NCBI RefSeq assembly: GCF_900167975.1 | Contig: NZ_FUZU01000005.1 | Location: 253,001 to 317,000 of the forward strand | Source: Ohtaekwangia koreensis | GTDB taxonomy: Bacteria; Bacteroidota; Bacteroidia; Cytophagales; Cyclobacteriaceae | Reading direction: 5' to 3' | Length of the DNA stretch: 64,000 bases | In this document: in pieces, positions 45,456 to 54,055 of the stretch | Layout: each line of letters opens with the position of its first letter | Position numbering within the stretch: position 1 is the stretch's first letter | Notes under the pieces: generated by a model | Told to the model about the DNA's origin: nothing | What the model saw: the letters and a program-made list of their open reading frames with translations, nothing else | Database searches by the model: none | Position numbers and translations under genes: made by a program

Positions 45456-46817
45456 CTATTTTTTGAGGGTTTTCAGATTGGCTTCCAGTGCAGGTTTGTT
45501 TTGTGGAGTGGAAAGCACCCCTATAACTTTTGGTTTACCTTTAATATAGGTCTGTACATAACGCTTGATGTCTTCGCGTGTAACTTTTTTCAAATTGTCA
45601 ACATAGGAAGTATAGTAATCTATAGTAGCAGAAGCCCACCAATAGGTTACGGTGTGAATAAAATCAGAAGTTTTCTCACGGCTGTGAGCATCGTCAATGG
45701 CCAACAGATTTTTAGCAGTAGCGAGTTGTTCATCGGTAAAATAACTATCGCTGTCCCATTGATTAGCGTGCTCTTCCAGTTTTTCAATTACCTCCTTGAT
45801 CTTATCAGGATGTGGCACCGCGAACACGGTTATCGGTCCGGTATATTTACAGGTTTGATATCCAACATTCACATTAAATGCCAAACCGCTATCAACAAGC
45901 TCTTGTTGAAGTTTAGAGGACTGCTGCTTTAATATATAGGAGAATACATCTGCCGCATAGGTTGCTTTCAAATCATGACGTGTATCCGGACCGTGCCATG
46001 CCATCATGAGGAAAGGATTGCGCGTGTTTGCATTTTCTGTAATGAAAACCGTAGTGCCTTGCAGCGGCTTGAATTCAGGTATAGGATACTTCACAAACGG
46101 ATCGAAGTCTGAAGGTTGCCAGCTTTCAAAGAGCGCGGCTGCTTTCTTGACCGCTTCGTCATGATTTACATCACCGGCTATAACAAGTATAGAATTGTTA
46201 GGGTAATAATATTTCTTTTGGATAGTCTGCATCTTCTGCGTAGTAGCTGTCAGAATGATGTCGTGATTACCAATGGCATTTTTACGACTATATAGATCTC
46301 CCCATAACTTCTTTTGCATATCCTGAAAGAGCCAGAACCCCGGGTTGGATTCGTTCCGCTGAAACTCACCATCCACCACGGGATTTTCATTTTTCATTTC
46401 TTTCTCATCAAACAATGGAAAGCGAATAGCGGAGTTCATGAAGGACAATCCTTCTTCTAAAAATTTCTTGTTCAACGTGAAGAAATAATTCACGCGTTCA
46501 TCGGAGGTTGTGCCGTTGAACACAATGCCAAGTTCATTCACACGGTTAAGAAAAGCTTCCTGTGATGGCAGATCTTTATTTGCCTTGAAGAACATGTGCT
46601 CATATAAATGCGATAGCCCGTTGTATTCGGGGTCTTCAGTATAGGCACCATTCTTCACACAGACTTCGATTGTGATCAATGGGACAGTGCGGTCTTCGAT
46701 CACTAATACTTCCAGTCCGTTCTTCAGTTTTGTCAAGTGAAAGTTTGCAGGAAGTTGTTGTGCCATTACGGTGTTCAGCAGAAACACCAGGCATACGACA
46801 GAGAGTAGTTTTTTCAT
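45456..46817 (-). CDS. M16 family zinc metallopeptidase (active subunit)
   Basis: The 453-residue protein has a signal peptide (LLSVVCLVFLLNTVMAQ). The inverted zinc motif is GLSHLYEHMFFKA, with His70, Glu73 and His74, followed by the distal acidic region MKNENPVVDGEFQRNES. The C-half contains the conserved ARG-like substrate loop of the family (SREKTSDFIHTVTYWW). It degrades peptides in the periplasm or at the surface, together with the inactive partner encoded next. Confidence 0.93.
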   Translation of the reverse strand: MKKLLSVVCLVFLLNTVMAQQLPANFHLTKLKNGLEVLVIEDRTVPLITIEVCVKNGAYTEDPEYNGLSHLYEHMFFKANKDLPSQEAFLNRVNELGIVFNGTTSDERVNYFFTLNKKFLEEGLSFMNSAIRFPLFDEKEMKNENPVVDGEFQRNESNPGFWLFQDMQKKLWGDLYSRKNAIGNHDIILTATTQKMQTIQKKYYYPNNSILVIAGDVNHDEAVKKAAALFESWQPSDFDPFVKYPIPEFKPLQGTTVFITENANTRNPFLMMAWHGPDTRHDLKATYAADVFSYILKQQSSKLQQELVDSGLAFNVNVGYQTCKYTGPITVFAVPHPDKIKEVIEKLEEHANQWDSDSYFTDEQLATAKNLLAIDDAHSREKTSDFIHTVTYWWASATIDYYTSYVDNLKKVTREDIKRYVQTYIKGKPKVIGVLSTPQNKPALEANLKTLKK

Positions 46818-46910
46818 ACGGGAACATTTATATGTAAAATGTATAGAAAGATAGAATCTTCCAATCCGCTTGTCAATAAATTATAAGTCAACGATTAGGA
46901 ACCCTCAAAA

Positions 46911-46946
46911 TACAAAGCCCTGTGAGCTTGGTCACAGGGCTTTGTA
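46911..46946 (-). terminator. Strong hairpin terminator after the PEBP-like gene
   Basis: ACAAAGCCCTGTGA pairs perfectly with TCACAGGGCTTTGT around a 6-nt loop. On the minus strand it is followed by ATTTTG. It separates the PEBP-like transcript from the M16 operon. Confidence 0.85.
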
Positions 46947-46971
46947 TACATTTTAAAATCTATATAGCGGC

Positions 46972-47508
46972 TTATCGTTTGCCGTACATCACAATAGAGG
47001 CTTTACCTATAACGGATTGGTTGAGGTTAAAACCAACTACCGCTGGCGTTGTATTTTTATCCAGTTCAAGTTTGTTTTTCAAAGCATATACCGTGATGAG
47101 GTATTCATGAATAGGGCCGGGAGGAGGGCAAGGACCACCGTAACCAAATTTACCATAGTCGGTGATGCTTTGAATAACGCCAGCAGGAGCAATGGCTTTT
47201 GTTATATCACCGGCATTACTTTTCAATTCTGTTACATTGGCTGGTATATTAAAAATTACCCAGTGCCAAAAACCACTGCCCGTAGGTGCATCTTTATCAT
47301 AGATGGTAACGGCAAAACTTTGCGTGCCTTGTGGCGCATTCTCCCACGACAATTGTGGTGAAATGTTTTCTCCGCTACATCCAAAGCCGTTAAAGAATTC
47401 TTTGTTCGTGGCTTGTCCGCCAACATCCTTGCTCTTTAAAGTAAATGTCTGTGCAAAAGCGAACGTGATACTGCACATTGCCAGCATGGAAATAAATATT
47501 CTTTTCAT
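46972..47508 (-). CDS. YbhB/YbcL family (PEBP / Raf-kinase-inhibitor-like) secreted protein
   Basis: The protein has 178 residues from the ATG at 47508, with a signal peptide (MKRIFISMLAMCSITFAFAQ). The phosphatidylethanolamine-binding-protein signatures are FNGFGCSGENISPQLSWENAPQGTQSFAVTIYDKDAPTGSGFWHWVIFNIP and GGPCPPPGPIHEYLITVYAL. Bacterial members bind small anions or lipids; the role is not known. It is a single gene upstream of its own terminator. Confidence 0.93.
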   Translation of the reverse strand: MKRIFISMLAMCSITFAFAQTFTLKSKDVGGQATNKEFFNGFGCSGENISPQLSWENAPQGTQSFAVTIYDKDAPTGSGFWHWVIFNIPANVTELKSNAGDITKAIAPAGVIQSITDYGKFGYGGPCPPPGPIHEYLITVYALKNKLELDKNTTPAVVGFNLNQSVIGKASIVMYGKR

Positions 47509-47601
47509 AACGCGTATTATTTGGTTTGTTATTGAGAGCAAAATTACAATCAGTCGCGAACAACGACTATCGCAGAAAGACCAAAAAATGTTTTAAACAG
47601 T

Positions 47602-48477
47602 TCAAACACTTTGTTGATAGACCTTCGGAGTTTTTCCAAACTCTTTTTTGAAAGCCTGTACAAAACTGGATAGGCTCTCATAGCCTAGCTCATGGTGTAT
47701 TTCACTTGCATTGGCTTTCTCATGCTTTAACAAAAATGCTGCCTGCTGCATCTTCTTTAAATGGAACCAACGTGAAGGAGCGGTGCCGTATATTTCTTCA
47801 AATTTACGTTTGAAGGTTGACAAGCTCATGTTGCACAGAAACGCAAGTTCTTCAACCGAAAGGTTCCGGTATATATTATTTTCTACCACTTGTCTCAATG
47901 GTAAATCCAACGGGCTCCCGGCAAGCGAAGCGAGTAGTGGCAGAAAATGATTGCCATACCGATCGCATAAGTACAACATGATCTCTTCGAATTTTACTAC
48001 CAGCAAATGTTCTGATAGTGCCGCAGTTGTTGTATGATATTGAAAGATCTGCTGCAGCGACTGGATAAAGTTCTTGATGAACTCATCCTGTTCAAACAAA
48101 AAGAATGATGAATCTTCTGGTCTGTTTTTATCCGGTACCTTAAACAGGAATGAATACTTTTTCCGAAAAGCAATCAGGTTGGCATCTGAAAAAAAGAATA
48201 GAAAACTCCTGTATTGTTTGTCGTGTAACACCCGTTTCTCTGTCATCAGACAGTTACCGGCCGGTATCAACACTGCCTGCGTTGATGTGAGGCTGATCGA
48301 CTTATCATAAAAATGTACTTCCTTTTGTCCTTCCTGAAGGAAGCTAAATATATGTTTACCGGCAGAGATCTTGCCTTTGATGGATTCATGTGTATTGTAA
48401 TAATCATGAAGGATGAGTTCCGGTAGCTTCGTAACATTGTCCGAAAATATATCGTTGGGAATGGTGAAGACCTTCAT
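47602..48477 (-). CDS. AraC family transcriptional regulator
   Basis: The 291-residue regulator uses the ATG at 48477 (MKVFTIPNDIF); the open frame has a further ATG 17 codons upstream. Residues about 20-170 form a cupin-like sensor (KISAGKHIFSFLQEGQKEVHFYDKSISLTSTQAVLIPAGNC). The C-terminal 95 residues hold both AraC helix-turn-helices (VEELAFLCNMSLSTFKRKFEEIYGTAPSRWFHLKKMQQA and ASEIHHELGYESLSSFVQAFKKEFGKTPKVYQ). It is divergent from the TonB-dependent receptor gene 180 bp away, which is its most likely target along with itself. Confidence 0.92.
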   Translation of the reverse strand: MKVFTIPNDIFSDNVTKLPELILHDYYNTHESIKGKISAGKHIFSFLQEGQKEVHFYDKSISLTSTQAVLIPAGNCLMTEKRVLHDKQYRSFLFFFSDANLIAFRKKYSFLFKVPDKNRPEDSSFFLFEQDEFIKNFIQSLQQIFQYHTTTAALSEHLLVVKFEEIMLYLCDRYGNHFLPLLASLAGSPLDLPLRQVVENNIYRNLSVEELAFLCNMSLSTFKRKFEEIYGTAPSRWFHLKKMQQAAFLLKHEKANASEIHHELGYESLSSFVQAFKKEFGKTPKVYQQSV

Positions 48478-48657
48478 AATTGATAGCAAAAATAAATACT
48501 CAACCGGTATCAGCCTAATGGGTAGCATGTTCTAACGGTATCAATCGTGTGCATATTTGATAGAAACTAAAAGAAAAATTAGAATAAAATAAACACTGGC
48601 AACGACTGGGGGTTTAGAGGATATTAACTGTCATTGATAAATAATAACAAACAAAGC

Positions 48658-51051
48658 ATGATTCGAAAATTACCAGTCTTCATTATCGCCTTGAGCATAC
48701 TGATGTCTCAACATGGGTGGGCACAGTCACGGTACACGCTAAGTGGTTACATTAAAGATGCATCAGACGGGGAAGTACTTGTTGGGGCAACCGTTTATAT
48801 AAAAGAAGCGGGCCGTGGAGCAACAACCAATGTTTATGGATTTTATTCGATCACTATTCCGGCCTCCAGCTATACCGTTGAGTACAGCTTTATAGGATAT
48901 CAGAAAGTTGTAAGGGAATTTACATTGGATAAAGATATTCGTCAGAATATAGAATTACAGGCCGACAGTGAACAACTCCAGGAAGTTGTAGTGACCGCAG
49001 AAGATGATCAAACTTCCAAAGTGCAAAATGTAGAGATGAGCACGGCCAAACTCGACATCAAAACAATTCAACGTATACCAGCGTTTCTGGGCGAAGTAGA
49101 TGTGATTAAAAGCTTGCAGCTTTTGCCTGGTGTCAGTACGGTAGGTGAGGGTGCTTCAGGTTTTAATGTGCGGGGCGGTAGTGTCGGCCAGAACCTGGTG
49201 TTACAAGATGAAGCTCCGGTATATAATTCATCGCACATGCTGGGTTTTTTCTCTGCCTTTAATCCGGATGCTGTAAAAGATGCCAAGCTATATAAAGGCG
49301 CGGTGCCTGCACGGTATGGCGGACGCCTTGCTTCGATTCTCGATGTGCGCATGAAAGATGGTAACAGCAAGGAATATGAAACAACGGGAGGGATCGGCAC
49401 TATATTCAGCAGGCTTTCCTTTGAAGGTCCTATTGTAAAGGACAAAGGGTCTTTCATTGTGTCTGGCCGCAGATCTTATATAGATATACTCGCACGACCT
49501 TTTGTAGATATACTGAAAGATGGCGGTGCCTTGAATTTTTACGATCTCACCGCGAAAGCTAACTATACGGTGAATGACAAAAACAGGGTTTACCTTTCGG
49601 GATACTTTGGTCGCGACAATTTTTACTTCGACAGCAACCAGGGCTTTAACTGGGGCAACGCAACGGCTACTGTGCGATGGAACCACCTCTTCAACGAAAA
49701 GCTGTTCTCGAATATTACAGGTGTTTACAGCAGCTATAAATACGAGCTTCAGTTTGGTGATGATTCCCGAAACAGGTTCCGATGGAATTCATCCATTTCT
49801 AATTTTATTGTAAAGCCTGAGTTCAGTTATTTTATCAGCAGTAACAATGAAGTGAACTTCGGTGCTGAAGCCATTTACTACTTCTTCGAGCCTGCTAATG
49901 CCAACGGTATCTCCAATGGGCAACCAACCGATATCAGCCTGGATAAAAAGTATAATCTTGAAACATCACTATATATTAACAACAACTTAAAAATCAATGA
50001 TACCTGGGCGGTAGAGTATGGGCTTCGTTTTTCTAACTTCCAATATTTCGGTCCCGGCACAGTATATACCTATAACGACACCATTCCCGGAGAGCGTAAA
50101 ACTGTAGCATCGGAAACAAAGTATAAACGCGGTAAATCCATTGTCAACTTCAATAATCTGGAACCGCGCTTATCTGTAAAAGCAGGTCTTTCGGAAGTGA
50201 GCTCTGTAAAAGCAAGCTATAACCGCATGGTGCAGTACCTGCATCTTATTTCTAATACAACAGCATCCAACCCACTCGATGTATGGACACCAACGTCTAA
50301 CAATATAAAACCTGAGATTGCCGATCAGTTTACCTTGGGCTATTTCAGAACTATAGGCGAATCGAAGAATTGGGAAGCATCGGTGGAAGGATATTATAGA
50401 AAAACACAAAACCAGATTGACTATATAGATGGTGCCGATCTGCTGATCAACGAGTACCTGGAAGGTGATCTGCTAAGTGGTAAAGGCCGCGCATACGGTC
50501 TTGAGTTTTATCTTCAGAAAAAAACAGGGCGACTGAATGGATGGGTAAGTTATACCTTGGGTAGAACGGAACTGAAAGTAGACGGTATCAATCATGGCGA
50601 ATGGTATGCAGCACGTTATGATCAAACACACAACTTGAAAATTGCTGCGTTCTACGAAATGACAAAACGATGGTCTGTATCGGCTGACTTTGTTTTCATC
50701 ACCGGTACACCGACTACATTTCCAACTTCCCGCTATGTAGTGCAGGGTATATTAATACCAGACAATGCTTCCGGTTCGCGTAACAACGTTCGCCTGTCAA
50801 ACTATAATCGCCTGGATGTCTCATTCCGATTAGAAGGCAAACAATTTAACCGAAAAGGTAAAGAAAGAAAGAATCGTGACTACTGGGTGTTCTCAGTATA
50901 TAATGTATATGCGCGGAAGAATGCTTTCTCTACTTACTTTTCACAATCCAACGATCGTGTAAGTGCAGGGCAACCACTTCAATCGGAAGCTACACAGCTT
51001 TCCATTATAGGAAGCATGGTGCCAGCTATTTCTTACAACTTTAAATTTTAA
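48658..51051 (+). CDS. TonB-dependent outer-membrane receptor with carboxypeptidase-like domain
   Basis: The protein has about 797 residues from the ATG at 48658; an in-frame TTG lies 24 nt upstream. A signal peptide (FIIALSILMSQHGWAQ) precedes a carboxypeptidase-regulatory-like domain (YTLSGYIKDASDGEVLVGATVYI). A plug domain follows (IQRIPAFLGEVDVIKSLQLLPGVSTVGEGASGFNVRGGSVGQNLVLQDEAPVYNSSHMLGFFSAFN) and then a 22-strand barrel. It is not SusC: it lacks the SusD partner and is followed by a DUF4249 lipoprotein. Receptors of this subgroup are often predicted to take up iron complexes or other small ligands; the ligand is unknown here. Confidence 0.94.
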   Translation: MIRKLPVFIIALSILMSQHGWAQSRYTLSGYIKDASDGEVLVGATVYIKEAGRGATTNVYGFYSITIPASSYTVEYSFIGYQKVVREFTLDKDIRQNIELQADSEQLQEVVVTAEDDQTSKVQNVEMSTAKLDIKTIQRIPAFLGEVDVIKSLQLLPGVSTVGEGASGFNVRGGSVGQNLVLQDEAPVYNSSHMLGFFSAFNPDAVKDAKLYKGAVPARYGGRLASILDVRMKDGNSKEYETTGGIGTIFSRLSFEGPIVKDKGSFIVSGRRSYIDILARPFVDILKDGGALNFYDLTAKANYTVNDKNRVYLSGYFGRDNFYFDSNQGFNWGNATATVRWNHLFNEKLFSNITGVYSSYKYELQFGDDSRNRFRWNSSISNFIVKPEFSYFISSNNEVNFGAEAIYYFFEPANANGISNGQPTDISLDKKYNLETSLYINNNLKINDTWAVEYGLRFSNFQYFGPGTVYTYNDTIPGERKTVASETKYKRGKSIVNFNNLEPRLSVKAGLSEVSSVKASYNRMVQYLHLISNTTASNPLDVWTPTSNNIKPEIADQFTLGYFRTIGESKNWEASVEGYYRKTQNQIDYIDGADLLINEYLEGDLLSGKGRAYGLEFYLQKKTGRLNGWVSYTLGRTELKVDGINHGEWYAARYDQTHNLKIAAFYEMTKRWSVSADFVFITGTPTTFPTSRYVVQGILIPDNASGSRNNVRLSNYNRLDVSFRLEGKQFNRKGKERKNRDYWVFSVYNVYARKNAFSTYFSQSNDRVSAGQPLQSEATQLSIIGSMVPAISYNFKF

Positions 51052-51056
51052 CAGAA

Positions 51057-51986
51057 ATGATACTGAAATCTTTATATAAACAACTGCTCGGTATAGTATT
51101 GACAGCGTCATTATTTTATTCCTGTGAAGAAACAGTCAATCCGGATCTTGAAGATGCCGAGCCAAGGCTGGTAGTAGATGCGTGGCTCACCAACAAGGTA
51201 GAAGATCAATTTGTAAAACTCTCATGGACTCAACCATATCTTGAAAATGCTTTACCTACCGGGATTTCCGGAGCAACGGTGGTGGTAACGTACGATGGCG
51301 GTGAAATTACTTTTACAGAAGATGCTGAAGAGACCGGTACATATCGCTGGACTCCGACAGAGGCTACATCGGCAGAAGTATTTGGTGCTATAGGACGCAA
51401 CTATACATTGCGCATTGTAACGGGCAATGAAACGTTTGAAGCAACATCGCGCATAAACCGTACGGTTCCTATTGACAGTATTACGTTTAAATTCGAAGAG
51501 AACGATCCGCAGTATCCGGATAATTCCTATACAGCAGAATTCTGGGCGACTGATCCGGTAGGCAAAGGCGATACATATTGGATACGATCATATAAAAATG
51601 GCGTAGCGTTGAATAAGCCCAGTGAAATAAATGTGGCGTACGATGCAGGTTTTACAGCTGGTGGAAATTTCGATGGTGTTACATTTCTGCCGCCACTGCG
51701 AAGCGTTAACCCGGATGAAGTAGACGAAGATGATGTCGCTATATCTCCCTATGAGCCTGGCGATTCAGTATATGTAGAGATTCATTCTGTTACGCTCGCA
51801 GCCTATAATTTTCTAAATGAAGTGATCATTCAAACCGACAGACCCGGTGGCTTTGCTGAATTATTCTCAACACCGTTGGCTAATGTATCTACCAATATTG
51901 TAAACGTTGATCCCAATGGAAGCAAGGCACTTGGTTTCTTCAACGTATCTGCGGTATCAGGTTTAGGTAAAAAACTTGATGAGTAA
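51057..51986 (+). CDS. DUF4249 lipoprotein, partner of the TonB receptor
   Basis: The 309-residue protein has a lipoprotein signal whose lipobox is LFYSC (Cys near residue 23). The DUF4249 domain shows PRLVVDAWLTNKVEDQFVKLSWTQPY and the beta-rich repeat TYRWTPTEAT..YTLRIVTGNETFEATSRI. DUF4249 proteins nearly always follow a TonB-dependent receptor of the preceding type, here by 5 nt, and may act as a surface-exposed lid or ligand-binding subunit like SusD. That role is inferred from gene order. Confidence 0.92.
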   Translation: MILKSLYKQLLGIVLTASLFYSCEETVNPDLEDAEPRLVVDAWLTNKVEDQFVKLSWTQPYLENALPTGISGATVVVTYDGGEITFTEDAEETGTYRWTPTEATSAEVFGAIGRNYTLRIVTGNETFEATSRINRTVPIDSITFKFEENDPQYPDNSYTAEFWATDPVGKGDTYWIRSYKNGVALNKPSEINVAYDAGFTAGGNFDGVTFLPPLRSVNPDEVDEDDVAISPYEPGDSVYVEIHSVTLAAYNFLNEVIIQTDRPGGFAELFSTPLANVSTNIVNVDPNGSKALGFFNVSAVSGLGKKLDE

Positions 51987-52017
51987 AAAATAATAGTATA
52001 GTACAGTATATATGAAA

Positions 52018-52058
52018 ACACCTGCAATCGGTAATGCTGATTGCAGGTGTTTTTATTT
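52018..52058. terminator. Terminator between convergent DUF4249 and kinase genes
   Basis: ACACCTGCAATC pairs perfectly with GATTGCAGGTGT around a 9-nt loop, followed by TTTTATTTT on the plus strand. It lies 31 nt after the DUF4249 stop and reaches the stop of the minus-strand gene. Confidence 0.93.
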
Positions 52059-53059
52059 TAAAGAATGTGTGGTATAATTTCAATATACCGTTGTATCGTC
52101 TTTACCCGGTCCTTCAGATACCGCGGTCCGAAGAAGAAATTTGACCAATCATCGAAGTTCGCGTACTGAAAGCCGAGATAGAAAATCCAGAACATAACCC
52201 CCAGTGAAGGTATAGCTTGTATCTCTTCATTTGAAAGCGGACGCAGTTTCCTATAGGCGTTCACTACTATTTCAAAGGCACGTTTAGCTTCTGCTACTGG
52301 CATGTTTTGGAAGGTAATGTGAAAGTATAGATGTACCGTGAAGGAGGCCAGGTCATTTACCAGGAACCCTTTCCCCGCAAAGTCGAAGTCGAATAATGTT
52401 AATGTATCCTGATCATCGAAATGAAAGTTCTTCGGGAGATAATCATAATGACAATAACCGTAGCTAAATGTTTTTGTGTCCAACGAATTCAGTGTAACGA
52501 TCGCTTGCGAGGCAGCCTCTTTCAAATAAGTATATCCCTCGGGATAGTCCTTAAAGGCAGGTGCTAGCAGTTCGATAGGTTGTGTAAGCGTTGTATCGAT
52601 GGAATATATCTTTCGTTCGTATGAAAGTTCTATCTGCGATGTAATGTTGTGATTGAATGCCATTTCATACCCCAGAATATTCAAGTGCTTATCTGTAAGA
52701 TCCGGTATATTTTTGCCGGGCGCAAAACTGAACAGCACACCGTGGCGTATTCCTTCGACAGCATTGAATTCTTGTACTTCATTGCCGGTAAGGTCTGCTA
52801 TAGGATACGATACTTTTGCCCCTCGCTCTTTTAACAGCGTGAGCAACTGTACTTCTCCTTTAATCTCTGTCAACGAGCGATGCGAGCTCCGGTAGACTTT
52901 AAATATATACTTAGCATCATCATTCTCCAGAATGTATGTATCGCTTACTCCACGCAAGTGAAACTTACCAGCAAGATTTTTTAAGCCGTAGCTCTTTTCA
53001 ATATGGTCTTTGAGAGCCCCGGTGGATAGAGTAGAGTACTGTGCAGGAAAAATGTTCAT
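52058..53059 (-). CDS. Aminoglycoside phosphotransferase/homoserine kinase type II-like (APH fold) kinase
   Basis: The 333-residue cytosolic protein has a kinase-like fold. The N-lobe has YILENDDAKYIFKVYRSSHRSLTEIKGEVQLLTLL, with the ATP-binding lysine in FKVYR. The catalytic loop is GYCHYDYLPKNFHF and the metal motif is LTLFDFDFAG. The catalytic loop keeps the Asp and Asn of the family. These proteins phosphorylate small hydroxyl compounds; homoserine, choline, sugars and antibiotics are all known substrates, and none can be chosen here. It is a single gene. Confidence 0.85.
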   Translation of the reverse strand: MNIFPAQYSTLSTGALKDHIEKSYGLKNLAGKFHLRGVSDTYILENDDAKYIFKVYRSSHRSLTEIKGEVQLLTLLKERGAKVSYPIADLTGNEVQEFNAVEGIRHGVLFSFAPGKNIPDLTDKHLNILGYEMAFNHNITSQIELSYERKIYSIDTTLTQPIELLAPAFKDYPEGYTYLKEAASQAIVTLNSLDTKTFSYGYCHYDYLPKNFHFDDQDTLTLFDFDFAGKGFLVNDLASFTVHLYFHITFQNMPVAEAKRAFEIVVNAYRKLRPLSNEEIQAIPSLGVMFWIFYLGFQYANFDDWSNFFFGPRYLKDRVKTIQRYIEIIPHIL

Positions 53060-53140
53060 AGAGGCGAGAGCGTTGGGTTCGGGAAAGAAGATCGCAAAAA
53101 TACGCTCATGAAGTCGTTAAATAAAAATCCAATAAAAAAA

Positions 53141-53171
53141 TTGTGTAACCAAACGGTATCCTATAAATTTG
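53141..53171 (+). promoter_or_regulatory. Promoter of the arsR-AHSA1 operon
   Basis: TTG at 53141 and TAAATTTG at 53164-53171, 20 nt apart, match the Bacteroidota -33/-7 pattern. The ArsR ATG follows 28 nt later. Confidence 0.6.
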
Positions 53172-53186
53172 TAACTGATCGGTTAC
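53145..53186. promoter_or_regulatory. Candidate ArsR operator pair
   Basis: GTAACTGATCGGTTAC (53171-53186) has perfect GTAAC/GTTAC arms. GTAACCAAACGGTATC (53145-53160), 26 bp upstream, repeats the pattern less perfectly. The two sites flank the -7 element, where an autoregulating ArsR repressor would be expected to bind. Confidence 0.55.
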
Positions 53187-53199
53187 GTAATTGTTTTTT

Positions 53200-53559
53200 A
53201 TGAGAAGAGATGTTTTTCAGGCTATCGCGGACCCTACACGCAGAGAGATTATAAATCTGATTGCGTATAAAACCATGAACCTGAATGCTATTGCAGAAAG
53301 TTTTGATGTAAGCCGGCCGGCTATTTCGAAGCACATCAAGATTCTTACTGAATGCGGACTTGTTGTTATAACGCAACAGGGGCGAGAGCGGTATTGTGAA
53401 GCCAATCTGAAATCACTGGGTGAAGTGTCTCATTGGATAGAGCAGTACCGTGTTTTCTGGACGAGCAAGTTAGATGCGCTCGAACGGTTTTTAAACAAAG
53501 ATGCTGCGGCACCAGCATCACGCAAACACAAATCAACCAAAAAAGCAAAACGAAAATGA
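53200..53559 (+). CDS. ArsR family winged-helix repressor
   Basis: The protein has 119 residues from the ATG at 53200; a TTG three codons earlier is in frame. The ArsR signature is VFQAIADPTRREIINLIAYKTMNLNAIAESFDVSRPAISKHIKILTECGLV, with the recognition helix SRPAISKHIKIL. There is no ELCVC-type metal site, so it is not a metal sensor. It belongs to the group that pairs with an AHSA1/SRPBCC protein. The tail is lysine-rich. Its last four bases overlap the ATG of the next gene. Confidence 0.93.
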   Translation: MRRDVFQAIADPTRREIINLIAYKTMNLNAIAESFDVSRPAISKHIKILTECGLVVITQQGRERYCEANLKSLGEVSHWIEQYRVFWTSKLDALERFLNKDAAAPASRKHKSTKKAKRK

Positions 53560-53996
53560 AAAGTGAACCTTTTGTAATTGAACGGACCTACAACGCACCC
53601 GTTGAAAAAGTATGGAAAGCCATCACCGATAAAAACGATATGAAGCAGTGGTACTTTGATATAGCTTCATTCAAACCTGAAGTTGGTTTTGAATTTCAGT
53701 TTGAAGGCAACGATGGCAAGAGAACTTTTTTACATCTGTGTAAAGTAACGGAAGTTATAGTGAACAAGAAGCTGACCTATAGCTGGCGTTACGATGGCTT
53801 CCCTGGAAATTCATTTGTAACCTTTGAATTATTCGCGGAGGCAGACAAGACCAGGCTCAGGCTAACGCATGCTGGTTTAGATACTTTCCCATCAGACGAT
53901 CCAAGTTTCGGGAAAGACAGCTTTGCAAAAGGATGGACAGAACTTATCGGTTCATTACTGAAGGGACATGTAGAGCAAGCTACCGTTGCAAAATAG
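53556..53996 (+). CDS. SRPBCC/AHSA1 domain protein
   Basis: This 146-residue single-domain protein has the START-like Bet v1 fold: FVIERTYNAPVEKVWKAITDKNDMKQWYFD at the N-terminus, then LTYSWRYDGFPGNSFVTFELF and the C-terminal helix FAKGWTELIGSLLKGHVEQ. It starts in the ATGA overlap with arsR; the longer frame upstream is only the arsR region read in another frame. Proteins of this kind bind hydrophobic ligands. Their constant pairing with ArsR suggests that the ligand, or its accumulation, controls the operon. Confidence 0.93.
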   Translation: MKSEPFVIERTYNAPVEKVWKAITDKNDMKQWYFDIASFKPEVGFEFQFEGNDGKRTFLHLCKVTEVIVNKKLTYSWRYDGFPGNSFVTFELFAEADKTRLRLTHAGLDTFPSDDPSFGKDSFAKGWTELIGSLLKGHVEQATVAK

Positions 53997-54020
53997 AAGT
54001 GCGGAATAACAGCGCGTTCA

Positions 54021-54055
54021 AAATAGAAGTATACAGTAACAGTATACTTCTATTT
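54021..54055. terminator. Bidirectional terminator after AHSA1 and the serine hydrolase
   Basis: AAATAGAAGTATAC pairs perfectly with GTATACTTCTATTT around a 7-nt loop and is followed by TTTT. The right arm includes the stop codon of the minus-strand serine hydrolase gene. Part of the left arm (AAAATAGAAGT) also occurs 30 bp earlier, at the end of the AHSA1 gene. Confidence 0.85.

Noticed and set aside
48658-51986. Possible SusC/SusD polysaccharide-utilisation locus
   Set aside because: The second gene is a DUF4249 lipoprotein, not SusD, and no glycosidase is adjacent; the pair fits the general TonB receptor/DUF4249 class.
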